Shown: positions 17,715 to 26,086, counted from the stretch's first letter. The stretch is 64,000 nt of DNA from CAVYGM01 sp963768025 (GCA_963768025.1 CAVYGM010000042.1:62001-126000); one strand, 5' to 3'. Notes: a model not told the origin generated them from the sequence alone. Program-made: numbers and translations.

Positions 17715-18599
17715 CTATACTTTCTGCATCGCAAACCCGGCCGCTCCGATGGCTCCGGCCATATCACCAAAGTAGGCTTGTACCAGGGGGGTAGATTTCC
17801 CGCCCGGTCGCCACTCGTATACAGCCATAAAGTCCCGCAAAGGCCCAAAGAGTGCGTCATCGGCCAGGGTGATGCCGCCGGCGAGTACGATGCACTCCGG
17901 CGACAGGGCATTGATCAGCGAACTTAGCCCTACGGCCAGGGCCTTAATGGAGGCCAGCCAGGTGTAGGTGGCGAAGGTATCCCCTTTGCGATACGCTTCC
18001 ACCAGCTCCCAGGTGGAAGTATAGCGTCCCCGGCTGCGGCGCTCGATGGAATAGTTGCCGATGGCGTATTCCAGGCTCCCCGGCAGGCCCACGATACTAC
18101 ACTCGTCGTCCTGGGCATTGACGGTAATGTGCCCCAGGTGCCCGGCCATTTGGGAAAGCCCCTGGTAGAGATGCCCGTTGATCAACAATCCGCCGCCCAC
18201 ACCGGTACCCAGCGTCAGGAGCACTACATGTTGGTACCCCTTGGCTACGCCAAAAGAGGCCTCCGCCATAAGAGCCGAATGGGCGTCGTTGAGCACGTAG
18301 GTGGGCAGGCCCAGGTACTCTTCCCACACAAAGTTTTCGAGTCCGGGCAGGCGGTTGGGCAGGAAGGCGATGCTCCGGTTGGTGGCATCGGGTAGGCCGG
18401 GGGCTGATAACCCCGCGGCCCGAATGGGTTTCTGCCAATAGTTCTGAAAATAACGGATCATCTCCAGCACATTCTCGCGCCACCGGCCCTCCGGATCGTC
18501 GTGCGTGGGGACATAATGCTGTTTAAGCACCTCGCCGGCTTCATTGACCAACACACCTTTGATGTTGGTACCTCCAAGATCTATTCCGACAAATACCAT
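17715..18599 (-). CDS. ROK-family sugar kinase
   Basis: 294 residues. N-terminal phosphate loop IDLGGTNIKG (6-15), catalytic Asp in VLNDAHSAL (about D105), and the second phosphate loop TLGTGVGGGL (about 129-138), typical of glucokinase or N-acetylmannosamine kinase-like ROK proteins. The zinc motif CxCGxxGCxE is replaced by CSIVGLPGSLE (about 167-177): only the first Cys remains, although the upstream His (GHLGHI) is kept. The protein may thus not bind zinc in the usual way. Starts 51 bp downstream of the SDR gene on the same strand. The sugar is unknown. Confidence 0.85.
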   Translation of the reverse strand: MVFVGIDLGGTNIKGVLVNEAGEVLKQHYVPTHDDPEGRWRENVLEMIRYFQNYWQKPIRAAGLSAPGLPDATNRSIAFLPNRLPGLENFVWEEYLGLPTYVLNDAHSALMAEASFGVAKGYQHVVLLTLGTGVGGGLLINGHLYQGLSQMAGHLGHITVNAQDDECSIVGLPGSLEYAIGNYSIERRSRGRYTSTWELVEAYRKGDTFATYTWLASIKALAVGLSSLINALSPECIVLAGGITLADDALFGPLRDFMAVYEWRPGGKSTPLVQAYFGDMAGAIGAAGFAMQKV

Positions 18600-18650
18600 A
18601 CAGAATGAGGGCTATCCGGTTCGATTTTTTGCACGCCGCGAGGCCTCAGG

Positions 18651-19439
18651 CTAATACTGCCCTTCGGTGATACTCCACCCACCGTCTACGGTCAGTACTT
18701 GTCCGGTGGTGAAGCGGGAGTAGTCGGACATGAAGTATACGGCTGCTCCGTCGAGGTCGGCTGGCACGCCGATACGCCCCCCGTCGAGGGGCTGCTTGGT
18801 TTTGATAAATTGCTGAATATCGGCATCCTGCGAGGCCCGCTGAGCCATGGGGGTATCGATCAGCGAGGGGGCCAGTACGTTGATTCGGATATTATTCTTG
18901 GCATAGTAGGCCGCCGTAGACTTTGTAAAGCCAATTACGGCCGACTTGGCCGCCGCGTAGGCGTGGGTGGTAAAGTGGTGCGGGGAGGGAGAGTTCCCCA
19001 GTACCGAGCCCATATTAAGGATCACCCCGCCGCGGTTCATGCCCATAAAGGCCCGTACAGCGGCCTGATTGGAGAGCATCATGGCCGTAATGTTGAGGTT
19101 CAGCGTGGTGTTCCAGCCGTCCAGGGTGAGCTCGTGCAAGGGGCCGTCTCCAAATTTGCGCCCGCTACCTCCCGCCACATGGTACAGGCCGTCGAAGCTG
19201 CCAAACTCCCGGATACAAAGCTGGATGGCATCCAGCGATGTTTGCGGATGGGTGGCATCGCCCTGCTTGGCGCGTGCCTGCTGGCCCAGGTCCACTTCGG
19301 CCATTAAGCAGCTTTCGGGATTACGACCTACCACTACCACATTGGCACCGTGCTGGACGAAGGCCTTTGCCGCCGAAAATCCCAGGCCGGTGGTGCCGCC
19401 CACTACTACTATTGACTTATTCGATAGCCAGTTTTCCAC
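18651..19439 (-). CDS. SDR-family oxidoreductase
   Basis: 262 residues. Classical short-chain dehydrogenase: Rossmann VVVGGTTGLGFSAA (about 11-24, TGxxxGxG type with an unusual GGTTGLG), the catalytic Ser region NMGSVLGNS, Tyr-Lys in YAAAKSAVIGF, and the C-terminal TGQVLTVDGGWS. NAD(P)-dependent oxidation or reduction of an alcohol or sugar. Next downstream is the ROK kinase, which may fit one carbohydrate pathway (inference). The substrate cannot be named. Confidence 0.85.
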   Translation of the reverse strand: MENWLSNKSIVVVGGTTGLGFSAAKAFVQHGANVVVVGRNPESCLMAEVDLGQQARAKQGDATHPQTSLDAIQLCIREFGSFDGLYHVAGGSGRKFGDGPLHELTLDGWNTTLNLNITAMMLSNQAAVRAFMGMNRGGVILNMGSVLGNSPSPHHFTTHAYAAAKSAVIGFTKSTAAYYAKNNIRINVLAPSLIDTPMAQRASQDADIQQFIKTKQPLDGGRIGVPADLDGAAVYFMSDYSRFTTGQVLTVDGGWSITEGQY

Positions 19440-19583
19440 TTTTTATGAGTTGAAAGTTTATAGGTTTAAAGTTCATGAGTAAGGCCTACCAGATAAAGGA
19501 GACTCTGGACAGGGTCAGCAAAATCAACTTTATACTCCTACACTCTTGAACTCTGTACTGCAAGGATAAGAAAAGTTGATCAA

Positions 19584-19623
19584 AAAAATACCCTGCCTTT
19601 TCAAGAAAAGGCAGGGTATTTTT
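19584..19623. terminator. Bidirectional terminator after clpX
   Basis: 18-bp perfect arms (AAAAATACCCTGCCTTTT 19584-19601, AAAAGGCAGGGTATTTTT 19606-19623), loop CAAG, with A/T runs built into the stem ends. It lies 20 bp past the clpX stop. The sequence just beyond (19440-19560) has another short-word tract, TATGAGTTGAAAGTTTATAG-like, without a clear partner. Confidence 0.85.
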
Positions 19624-19643
19624 GAGTTGTATAACTTTCCTAA

Positions 19644-20885
19644 TCAGGCTACGGAGCGCAGCAGCGACATGGACGATTTCTCGAATTGCTCGCGGGCGTA
19701 GTCCAGCGAAAGCGTAAATTCTTTTATATCTTTCCGGGAAGGAAGCTCAAACATGGCGTCGGTCATGATGGATTCGCAGATAGACCGTAAGCCCCGAGCG
19801 CCCAGCTTGTAAATCATAGCCTGATCCACAATGAAGTCAATCACTTCCTCGTCGAACGACAGCTCTACTTCTTCCATTCGGAACAGTTTCTGATACTGCT
19901 TCACCAGAGCGTTTTTGGGCTCGGTCAGGATACGGCGCAGGATGTCACGGTCCAGCGGGTTGAGGTGCGTAAGTACCGGCAAACGGCCGATCAGCTCGGG
20001 AATAAGGCCGAACGATTTCAAATCCTGTGCCGTTACGTAGCGCATCAGATTGCCTTTATCAAAAATCTCAATGATGCGGTTGTCCCCCGAAAAACCAATG
20101 GGACGCGTATTGATGCGCTTGGCGATATGCCGCTCGATGCCATCGAAGGCTCCACCGCAGATGAACAGAATATTCTCGGTGTTGAGGGCAATCATCTTCT
20201 GGTCGGGGTGCTTGCGGCCTCCCTGCGGGGGTACATTCACCACCGAGCCTTCCAGCAGTTTGAGCAGCGCCTGCTGCACGCCTTCGCCGCTCACGTCGCG
20301 GGTGATGGAGGGGTTGTCCGACTTGCGGGAAATTTTATCAATTTCGTCAATGTACACAATGCCCCGCTCGGCGGCCTCCACGTTATAATCGGCGGCTTGC
20401 AACAGGCGGGTCAGGATGGTTTCCACGTCTTCGCCCACGTAGCCGGCTTCGGTAACGGTGGTAGCATCGGCAATGCAGAAAGGTACCTGTAAGATTTTGG
20501 CGATGGTACGGGCCAGGTAGGTTTTGCCGGTACCGGTTTCGCCCACCATGATGATATTCGACTTTTCGATCACTACCTCATCGTCGGTAGCGATTTGGGA
20601 AAGACGCTTGTAGTGGTTGTATACCGCCACGGCCAGCGAGCGCTTGGCTTCGTCCTGGCCAATGATATACTGCTCCATAAACTCCTTCATCGCCACGGGT
20701 GGAATGAGGTTGAGCTTAGGCAGCTTTTGTTTTTTGTCTTTCTTGTCCTTGGGGTTCAATTCTTCCAGTACCACCTGATTCCCCTGCGTGATGCAGTGAT
20801 TACAGATATGGGCATCAATGCCTGATAATAAAAGCTCCACTTCATTTTTACGGCGTCCGCAAAACGAACAACTCACTTGTGCCAT
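19644..20885 (-). CDS. clpX: ATP-dependent Clp protease ATP-binding subunit ClpX
   Basis: 413 residues. N-terminal zinc-binding domain with C6-x2-C9 and C28-x2-C31 (CSFCGRR, CNHC), Walker A GETGTGKT (about 116-123), Walker B GIVYIDEIDKI, sensor and pore loops (GYVGEDVE in TEAGYVGEDVETIL), and the C-terminal small AAA+ domain LTEPKNALVKQYQKLF. AAA+ unfoldase that feeds tagged or aggregated proteins to ClpP. Same strand as and downstream of clpP, 250 bp away, separated by a terminator and a GAATGA-family inverted repeat, so clpP and clpX may be uncoupled in transcription. Confidence 0.97.
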   Translation of the reverse strand: MAQVSCSFCGRRKNEVELLLSGIDAHICNHCITQGNQVVLEELNPKDKKDKKQKLPKLNLIPPVAMKEFMEQYIIGQDEAKRSLAVAVYNHYKRLSQIATDDEVVIEKSNIIMVGETGTGKTYLARTIAKILQVPFCIADATTVTEAGYVGEDVETILTRLLQAADYNVEAAERGIVYIDEIDKISRKSDNPSITRDVSGEGVQQALLKLLEGSVVNVPPQGGRKHPDQKMIALNTENILFICGGAFDGIERHIAKRINTRPIGFSGDNRIIEIFDKGNLMRYVTAQDLKSFGLIPELIGRLPVLTHLNPLDRDILRRILTEPKNALVKQYQKLFRMEEVELSFDEEVIDFIVDQAMIYKLGARGLRSICESIMTDAMFELPSRKDIKEFTLSLDYAREQFEKSSMSLLRSVA

Positions 20886-20896
20886 TTTTTAGTTTT

Positions 20897-20993
20897 GAAT
20901 GAGTGAATGAGTGAATGATAGAATAGGTGAATGGCTGATAGACAAGCTGAAAATCGAATTTTCTTATTCACTCATTTTATCAAACTATCATTC
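20897..20993. repeat. GAATGA-family inverted-arm repeat between clpP and clpX
   Basis: Left arm of 8-bp units GAATGAGT, GAATGAGT, GAATGATA, GAATAGGT (from 20897), right arm ATTCACTC..CTATCATTCT (20965-20993) in inverse orientation, with mismatches. It lies between clpP and clpX, 11 bp ahead of clpX. Confidence 0.75.
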
Positions 20994-21072
20994 TAAATTG
21001 TTTTCTGTTCAATATTCGGTCAAAGTTCCGATTTTTCGGGGCGCAAACCAAGTTTGGTTTATACCGTACAAT

Positions 21073-21110
21073 AAAAAAACCGATAAGGTTTCCTCAGAAA
21101 CACTTATCGG
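21073..21110 (-). terminator. Rho-independent terminator after clpP
   Basis: 8-bp perfect stem CCGATAAG (21080-21087)/CTTATCGG (21103-21110), followed on the minus strand by T7 (A run 21073-21079). Confidence 0.8.
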
Positions 21111-21135
21111 CTCGAAGAGGTTGCCCCAGGCAAAA

Positions 21136-21810
21136 TTATTTTTCCCGGGTGAGCACTTCGTCAATCATGCCGTATTCTTTGGCTTCGTAGGCCCGGAACC
21201 AATTGTCACGGTCGGAATCCTTCTCGATCTGCTCTTTGGTTTGCCCGGTATGCTTCGCCAGAATTTCGTACAATTCATCGCGCAGCTTCACAATTTCGCG
21301 GGCGGTAATCTCGATGTCCGTCGACTGTCCTTGTGCTCCCCCCGAAGGCTGGTGAATCATCACCCGGGCGTGGGGCAGGGCCGAACGCTTGCCTGCGGCA
21401 CCGCCAGCCAATAGTACCGCACCCATAGAGGCCGCCAAACTAGTACATACTGTGGCCACGTCGGGACGTACATACTGCATGGTGTCGTAGATACCCAAGC
21501 CGGCGTACACCGAGCCGCCGGGGCTGTTGATGTACATCAGTACGTCTTTCTTTGCATCTGCCGATTCCAGAAACAGCAGCTGGGCTACCACGATGTTAGC
21601 GATGTTGTCGTCAACGGCGGTACCCATAAAGATGATGCGGTCAGCCATCAGACGTGAGAAAACGTCTACTTCCCGGAAGTTCATAGGACGCTCTTCAATG
21701 ACCGCGCGGGTCATGTTGTTCACTGAATGTTTCATGTAGCCGTCTACCGTTGAGCCATTGATTCCCATATGGTGGACCGCGTATTTCCTAAATTCGTCTC
21801 CGTAGTTCAT
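21136..21810 (-). CDS. clpP: ATP-dependent Clp protease proteolytic subunit ClpP
   Basis: 224 residues from the ATG at 21810 (MNYGDEFRKYAVHHMG). Serine protease triad: Ser in SLAASMGAVLLAGG (about S128), His in MIHQPSGGAQG (about H153), Asp in SDRDNWF (about D202), plus INSPGGSVYAGL (oxyanion region) and IIFMGTAVDD. Forms the tetradecameric barrel that degrades proteins unfolded by ClpX. A frame opening 72 bp earlier would add a hydrophobic 24-residue leader (IALCLTLIFTLYLP) not found in ClpP, so it is rejected. No trigger factor gene is seen upstream within the window. Confidence 0.95.
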   Translation of the reverse strand: MNYGDEFRKYAVHHMGINGSTVDGYMKHSVNNMTRAVIEERPMNFREVDVFSRLMADRIIFMGTAVDDNIANIVVAQLLFLESADAKKDVLMYINSPGGSVYAGLGIYDTMQYVRPDVATVCTSLAASMGAVLLAGGAAGKRSALPHARVMIHQPSGGAQGQSTDIEITAREIVKLRDELYEILAKHTGQTKEQIEKDSDRDNWFRAYEAKEYGMIDEVLTREK

Positions 21811-22134
21811 TAGTTGGTGAATTGGTAAGTATAGGGTAAAAATTAAAGTTAGACAAAGGGCTATTCGGTTTCCCCGAATCACTTAACACAACGAAAACGC
21901 CGTACGCTTAGTTTCGCAGGTTAAGCCGGGACTTAGGAATAGCTTCTGCACAAAATTGATTAATTCATTCAATTATCCTAGTCAGTAGGGGTGATAAATT
22001 GTCAGGATTTGTGAAAATGGACCAAAAAGCAGCCGATCTGGCGATTGAAAAATAGAGGCAATAAGTAAATAAAAGCGCCTGGTATCCTTTATCGGTTCAT
22101 AGTACGATGCATTTACTTCCTAAACTCTATTTTC
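21811..22134. other. Divergent intergenic region (clpP / RraA-like)
   Basis: 324 bp without a convincing gene. It holds the divergent promoters of clpP and the RraA-like gene and A/T-rich stretches (for example TTGATTAATTCATTCAATTATCC near 21957). No sharp repeats or palindromes were found. Confidence 0.5.
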
Positions 22135-23085
22135 ATGAAAACAAGGTTCTGTACCCTACTCCTTCTGCTGGGCGTAAGTTTGCCCCTGATGCTGTCGGCT
22201 CAGCAAATATCCAAAGCGGATCTACTGATGCTCACCCCCGAATGGAAAGGGGAACGCTTCGCCGATGGCCGCCCCAAGGTACCCGATGCCTTACTGGATC
22301 GCCTCAAGAAAGTGACCCAAGAGGAAGCCTGGGCCGTGCTCAAAAGTAAAAATTTTAAGTACCAATACACCGACGGCTGGATGACCATCAACCCCGACAG
22401 CGTGCTGGTCGGCCGGGCCCTAACGGCGACGTTTATGCCCGGACGGCCGGATGTTCAGCGGGTATACGATGAGAAAGGGCATACCAAGGATGGGCGCATC
22501 AAGTCCCAGAACGCCTGGCCCATTGATTTGCTGGTAAAGCGCGACGTGTACGTAGTGGACCAGCATGGTATGAAACTGGACGGCCCCACCATTGGTGACA
22601 ACCTGGGCAACTCGATCTACGCCAAATCCGGCAACGGCATTGTGTACGACGGTCCGATTCGGGATATTTCGGGCCTCCGCGAAATCGGTTCTTTTACGTC
22701 GTTCTTCCGCACCTACCATCCTTCCCACCACCTCAACAACCCCGACGGCGAACTGAACACCACCCTCGTGGGCATCAATCAGCCTACCCGCATTGGCGAC
22801 GTGATGGTACTACCCGGCGACGTAGTACTGGGCCGCGATGGCGGCGTGATTTTCATTCCTCCCCACCTGGTGGAGCAGGTCGTGACCACCTCGGAGATCG
22901 TACGGCTACGGGATATGTTTGGACACCTGCGCCTGCGCGAGCAGAAGTACACGGCGGGACAGATCGACAACCGCTGGACGGAAGACATCGAGCGGGATTT
23001 TTCCAAATGGCTCAACGACCACCTCAACGAGCTGCCCGTTCCGAAGGAGCAGGTGCAGAACTTTTTGAAGAATAGAACGTGGTAA
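22135..23085 (+). CDS. RraA-family protein with signal peptide
   Basis: 316 residues. N-terminal signal peptide (FCTLLLLLGVSLPLMLSA, cleavage near AQQ), then an RraA/HMG-aldolase fold: KSQNAWPIDLLVKRD, the GDNLGNSIYAKSGNGIVYDG motif and DISGLREIG, with metal or substrate residues in PGDVVLGRDGGVIFIPP. Cytosolic RraA-like proteins include 4-hydroxy-4-methyl-2-oxoglutarate/4-carboxy-4-hydroxy-2-oxoadipate aldolases; an exported version is typical of Bacteroidota and its reaction is unproven. Followed 188 bp later by a Tat-exported enolase-superfamily enzyme on the same strand, so the pair may act together on a periplasmic organic acid (inference). Confidence 0.8.
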   Translation: MKTRFCTLLLLLGVSLPLMLSAQQISKADLLMLTPEWKGERFADGRPKVPDALLDRLKKVTQEEAWAVLKSKNFKYQYTDGWMTINPDSVLVGRALTATFMPGRPDVQRVYDEKGHTKDGRIKSQNAWPIDLLVKRDVYVVDQHGMKLDGPTIGDNLGNSIYAKSGNGIVYDGPIRDISGLREIGSFTSFFRTYHPSHHLNNPDGELNTTLVGINQPTRIGDVMVLPGDVVLGRDGGVIFIPPHLVEQVVTTSEIVRLRDMFGHLRLREQKYTAGQIDNRWTEDIERDFSKWLNDHLNELPVPKEQVQNFLKNRTW

Positions 23086-23092
23086 TTGGCAG

Positions 23093-23120
23093 TCGGCTGT
23101 CAGCGATCGGCTTTCGGCTT
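23093..23120. repeat. 7-bp tandem tract followed by a T-rich run
   Basis: Four 7-mers TCGGCTG, TCAGCGA, TCGGCTT, TCGGCTT in a row (23093-23120), then T-rich sequence (23121-23133). No hairpin partner was found. The T-rich tail after the RraA-like stop might assist termination. Confidence 0.55.
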
Positions 23121-23202
23121 TTTTTGTTTTTTTAAACGCAAAGAATCTCGGAGTCTTTAAAAATGAGTTCGCCTGGGGCCTACGCAACTATACCTGTTAC
23201 CT

Positions 23203-23236
23203 ATTCTATCATTCACTCAATCACTCATTCTATCAT
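23203..23236. repeat. GAATGA-family tract, reverse orientation
   Basis: ATTCTATC, ATTCACTC, (A)ATCACTC, ATTCTATC: the complement of the 8-bp family words GAATGATA/GAATGAGT. Single arm, just upstream of the enolase-superfamily gene. Confidence 0.65.
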
Positions 23237-23272
23237 CGCACCGGCGACCCGGTCAACATTGTCCTCCCATCC

Positions 23273-24559
23273 ATGTCAACACAAAACTCATCCCGCCGAA
23301 ATTTCCTGCGCAAAGGCGCGTTGGCCAGCGCCATGGCCGCTTATGCAGGCTCCACCTACGGCGAGGGCCTGGTCCAGGCCGTGGACCGTACCCCGCAATC
23401 GTCCAAGCCCTCCGATCTGAAAATCACCGACGTAAAGTGCGGCTATATCCGGGGCGGGCACAGCCTCTTTGTAAAAATATATACCAATCAGGACATCTGG
23501 GGCTGTGGCGAGGGTGTGGATGCCACGCCGGGTACCTACCACCTGGTAAAAATGATGGGGCAGCGCATCAAAAACAAAAGCCCGCTGAATGTCCATCGCT
23601 TGTTCGAGGATGTGCGCCGGTCGGGCTTTTTTGAAGGAGCACAAGCCGGAATGTACATTGCGGTACTCACCGCCGTGGAAACGGCCCTGTGGGATCTGGT
23701 GGGCAAAGCCTACGGGATGCCCGTGTACCAGTTACTGGGAGGGAAGTTTCGGGATAAGATCCGGGTATACTGCGACACCGCCGCTTACCGCACCGAAGGC
23801 CCCCGGCCCGAGGACTTTGCCAAAGCCGCCAGCGATGCCGTAAAGGCGGGCTACACCGCCGTGAAGTTCGACATAGACGAGGCCAAAGACCCCGCCAAGT
23901 ACGACGCCTACAACTGGACCGCCAGCCAGGGCGAACTGGACAGGATGTACAACCAAATAGCCGCCGTGCGCAAGGCCGTCGGCCCCTACATCGATATTTG
24001 CGTAGATGCCCACGGCCGCTACGACATGACTACCGGCAAGAAGATCGCCGCCATGATGGAGCCGCTGAAACTGCTGTTTCTGGAAGAGCCCATACCGGCT
24101 GAGAATCCCGATGCGTACAAAATAATTTCGCAAAGTACCGATACCCCCATCTGCGCGGGCGAAAACCATTACCTGGCGCACGGGTTTCGTAAATTGCTGG
24201 AAATCGGGGCCGTAGATATTATTATGCCTGACCTGCAGAAGGCCGGTGGACTCGGTGAAGCCCAGCGCATAGCTAACCTATCCAACCTCTACTATGTACC
24301 CTTCGCCCCCCACATGGTGGCCTCGTACCTGGGCGCCATGGCCTCCAGCCACGTGTGTGCGTCGGTGCCTAACTTCCTGATTCTGGAATGGCAGGTGTAC
24401 TTCGACGAAGACCCGATGTATAAGGAAATCGTCAGTTTTGATGGCCCGATGATCGAGAAGGGCTTTATCCCCCTGTCCGAAAAGCCGGGTATTGGTGTAG
24501 AAATCAACGAGGAAGGCATGCGGAAGTACGCCACGCCGGGCATCCCGTTTTTTGAGTAA
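23273..24559 (+). CDS. Enolase-superfamily dehydratase (mandelate racemase/muconate lactonising type), Tat-exported
   Basis: 428 residues. A twin-arginine signal (SRRNFLRKGALASAMAAYAG, about 8-28) predicts export in folded form. The mandelate racemase fold shows the Lys of the KxK region (AVKFDID, about K198) and metal ligands Asp in ICVDAHGRYD (about D245), Glu in LFLEEPIP (about E271) and Glu in CAGENHY (about E297). The C-terminal DLQKAGGLGEA is typical of galactonate-dehydratase-like members. The acid-sugar substrate is unknown; homologues include D-galactonate and L-rhamnonate dehydratases. Co-oriented with the exported RraA-like gene. Confidence 0.85.
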   Translation: MSTQNSSRRNFLRKGALASAMAAYAGSTYGEGLVQAVDRTPQSSKPSDLKITDVKCGYIRGGHSLFVKIYTNQDIWGCGEGVDATPGTYHLVKMMGQRIKNKSPLNVHRLFEDVRRSGFFEGAQAGMYIAVLTAVETALWDLVGKAYGMPVYQLLGGKFRDKIRVYCDTAAYRTEGPRPEDFAKAASDAVKAGYTAVKFDIDEAKDPAKYDAYNWTASQGELDRMYNQIAAVRKAVGPYIDICVDAHGRYDMTTGKKIAAMMEPLKLLFLEEPIPAENPDAYKIISQSTDTPICAGENHYLAHGFRKLLEIGAVDIIMPDLQKAGGLGEAQRIANLSNLYYVPFAPHMVASYLGAMASSHVCASVPNFLILEWQVYFDEDPMYKEIVSFDGPMIEKGFIPLSEKPGIGVEINEEGMRKYATPGIPFFE

Positions 24560-24591
24560 AACGAAATATTCTTTCCTACATTTTTGTTCTG

Positions 24592-24620
24592 ATGAAGTCG
24601 GGTGTTTTATCCGACTTCAT
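24592..24620 (+). terminator. Hairpin after the enolase-superfamily gene
   Basis: Perfect 10-bp stem ATGAAGTCGG (24592-24601)/CCGACTTCAT (24611-24620), 9-nt loop, 33 bp after the stop. No strong T-run follows; it may be a weak terminator or RNA stabiliser. Confidence 0.55.
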
Positions 24621-24641
24621 TACTTTGGTGATATTAGTAGT

Positions 24642-24661
24642 GGCGGGTGTTTCCACCCGTC
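24642..24661. repeat. Short GC-rich palindrome before the XRE gene
   Basis: GGCGGGTG/CACCCGTC with loop TTTC (24642-24661, one G-T pair). It follows GTAGTG, a word also found at the start of the structured element on the other side of the gene. Confidence 0.45.
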
Positions 24662-24694
24662 GCGAGCCAGGATGTTTTTACCGCAAGATTTCTT

Positions 24695-25060
24695 ATGAAC
24701 CTATCCGAACGAATCCGACAGCTACGACATCGAAAGGGGCTATCGCAGGAAAACATGGCCGACGAACTTGGCCTTTCTACCTCGGCCTACGGCGACATCG
24801 AGCGCGGCCGCACCGAGCCACCCCTCTCGCGGCTGGATGCCATCGCCCGGCTTCTTGAGGTACCCCTACCTACCCTCCTGGGCCTGGAATCCACCTCCCT
24901 GAGTGAAACAGAATGGCTCCGCCGAGACAACGAAGCCCTGCGGGAAGAGAACGCCCGCCTGCACCAGGAAATCGGACAGTGGAAAAGCCGCTTCAACGAA
25001 TGGGTACGGCTGGAAATAGCCCGGCAGATGGCAAAGCAGCGGGAGCGGATTGGGTTTTGA
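24695..25060 (+). CDS. XRE-family helix-turn-helix regulator with coiled-coil tail
   Basis: 121 residues from ATG 24695. Cro/C1-type HTH at about 1-60 (MNLSERIRQLRHRKGLSQENMADELGLSTSAYGDIERGR, with the recognition helix around TSAYGDIERG), then a charged heptad-like helix (DNEALREENARLHQEIGQW), likely a coiled-coil dimer. An upstream in-frame start at 24647 adds 16 residues that do not match XRE starts. The targets are unknown; it is flanked by palindromic elements on both sides. Confidence 0.85.
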   Translation: MNLSERIRQLRHRKGLSQENMADELGLSTSAYGDIERGRTEPPLSRLDAIARLLEVPLPTLLGLESTSLSETEWLRRDNEALREENARLHQEIGQWKSRFNEWVRLEIARQMAKQRERIGF

Positions 25061-25107
25061 GGTAGTGTAGGTTTGCAAACCGGAGATTTGCTTCATATTA
25101 CACCACC
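25061..25107. repeat. Structured palindromic element after the XRE gene
   Basis: Outer arms GGTAGTGTA (25061-25069) and TACACCACC (25099-25107) pair with one mismatch; inside are the perfect palindrome GGTTTGCAAACC (25070-25081) and a second GCAAA/TTTGC pair. About 47 bp, REP-like. Confidence 0.5.
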
Positions 25108-25181
25108 GGAAGCGGAGTATTTTGGTTAAAAATCGGCAATACCGAAAGACAGATTCCTCCTTCGGCCCACCGTTTGCTAAG

Positions 25182-25199
25182 AAGTCCGTTTTTTACAAT
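25182..25199. promoter_or_regulatory. 18-bp motif ahead of araC-type gene (copy 1)
   Basis: AAGTCCGTTTTTTACAAT, 59 bp before the AraC start and identical to copy 2 at 26087-26104. A TTG followed by TATTTTTG (fits TAnnTTTG, near 25219-25226) downstream is a plausible Bacteroidetes promoter. Candidate regulator-binding site. Confidence 0.65.
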
Positions 25200-25258
25200 A
25201 ATTGATGCAATAAATAGGCTATTTTTGGTAAAAAGGGTTTGGTTTAACCACTTCTACC

Positions 25259-26086
25259 ATGAACTACCACGTTTTTCCTCCCTCCCTTCCGCTCAAAAAT
25301 TATATCGAACAGTACTACCTCTTCGAGCATGATGCGTATCGGGCCATCGAATACGAAATGACGAGTACGGCTACCTGCTACTCGGCGCTGGTCTTCAACT
25401 TTGGCACCCCTTATCGGTTCCAGAATTCGTTGGGTGATACCTACCTCACGCCCCAATACTTCATGGCGGGATTTTCGACGGGGGCATTCCAGGTATTTCC
25501 CACGGGCAAAATCAATATGGTAGGCATCGTTTTTAAAGGAACCGGCCTGATGACGCTCTTTCCGTCGGTTAAGTTGGAAAATCTGCTCAACCGGCGAGTT
25601 TCATTTGTGGAACTACTGGGCAGCGAGGCCGAAATCATTGCGGAACAACTCGAAAAAGTAGCCGATGCCAAAGCACAAGTCGCGCTGATAGATACCTACC
25701 TGCTGGATCGTTTGGCGCGTTTTGAGCAGCCGCCCACTCTGGCTGACCAGGCCGCTTTGCTGATTTTGAGAAAAAGAGGTATGATCACCATGGAGAAAGT
25801 AGCCGACACTCTCAATGTAGGTGAGCGCCATTTGCGACGGGTATTTGGGCAACGTTTGGGCATCAATGCCAAGTTGTTTGCCCGCATCAAACGCTTCCAG
25901 TACATCAATCTGTGCCTTACGCAAAACGAAACCCTTGACTGGCAGGACTTTTTGGTAGAAGGCGGGTTTTATGACCAGGCCCATTTCATCAAAGACTTCG
26001 TAGCCTTTTGTGGAAAAGCCCCTTCCGCTCAAATAATGCAAAGTAAACAGATCGCCGACTTGTTGACTCCCAAAGTGGCCGGCTGA
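25259..26086 (+). CDS. AraC-family transcriptional regulator
   Basis: 275 residues. The N-terminal sensor-like part (MNYHVFPPSLPLKNYIEQYYLFEHD) resembles the DUF6597 domain of Bacteroidota AraC proteins; the C-terminal part (about 175-260) holds two HTH motifs (MEKVADTLNVGERHLRRVFGQRLG, then VEGGFYDQAHFIKDFVAFCGKAP). Preceded by an 18-bp motif that recurs before the next gene, suggesting that it controls itself and the SnoaL-like neighbour. The effector is unknown. Confidence 0.88.
   Translation: MNYHVFPPSLPLKNYIEQYYLFEHDAYRAIEYEMTSTATCYSALVFNFGTPYRFQNSLGDTYLTPQYFMAGFSTGAFQVFPTGKINMVGIVFKGTGLMTLFPSVKLENLLNRRVSFVELLGSEAEIIAEQLEKVADAKAQVALIDTYLLDRLARFEQPPTLADQAALLILRKRGMITMEKVADTLNVGERHLRRVFGQRLGINAKLFARIKRFQYINLCLTQNETLDWQDFLVEGGFYDQAHFIKDFVAFCGKAPSAQIMQSKQIADLLTPKVAG

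Noticed and set aside
20897..20993. CRISPR-like array because of repeated 8-mers
   Set aside because: Units are contiguous without unique spacers, inverted, and no cas genes are present.
21811..21882. Signal-peptide-bearing ClpP start
   Set aside because: ClpP proteins are cytoplasmic, and the hydrophobic leader has no family counterpart; the ATG at 21810 fits.
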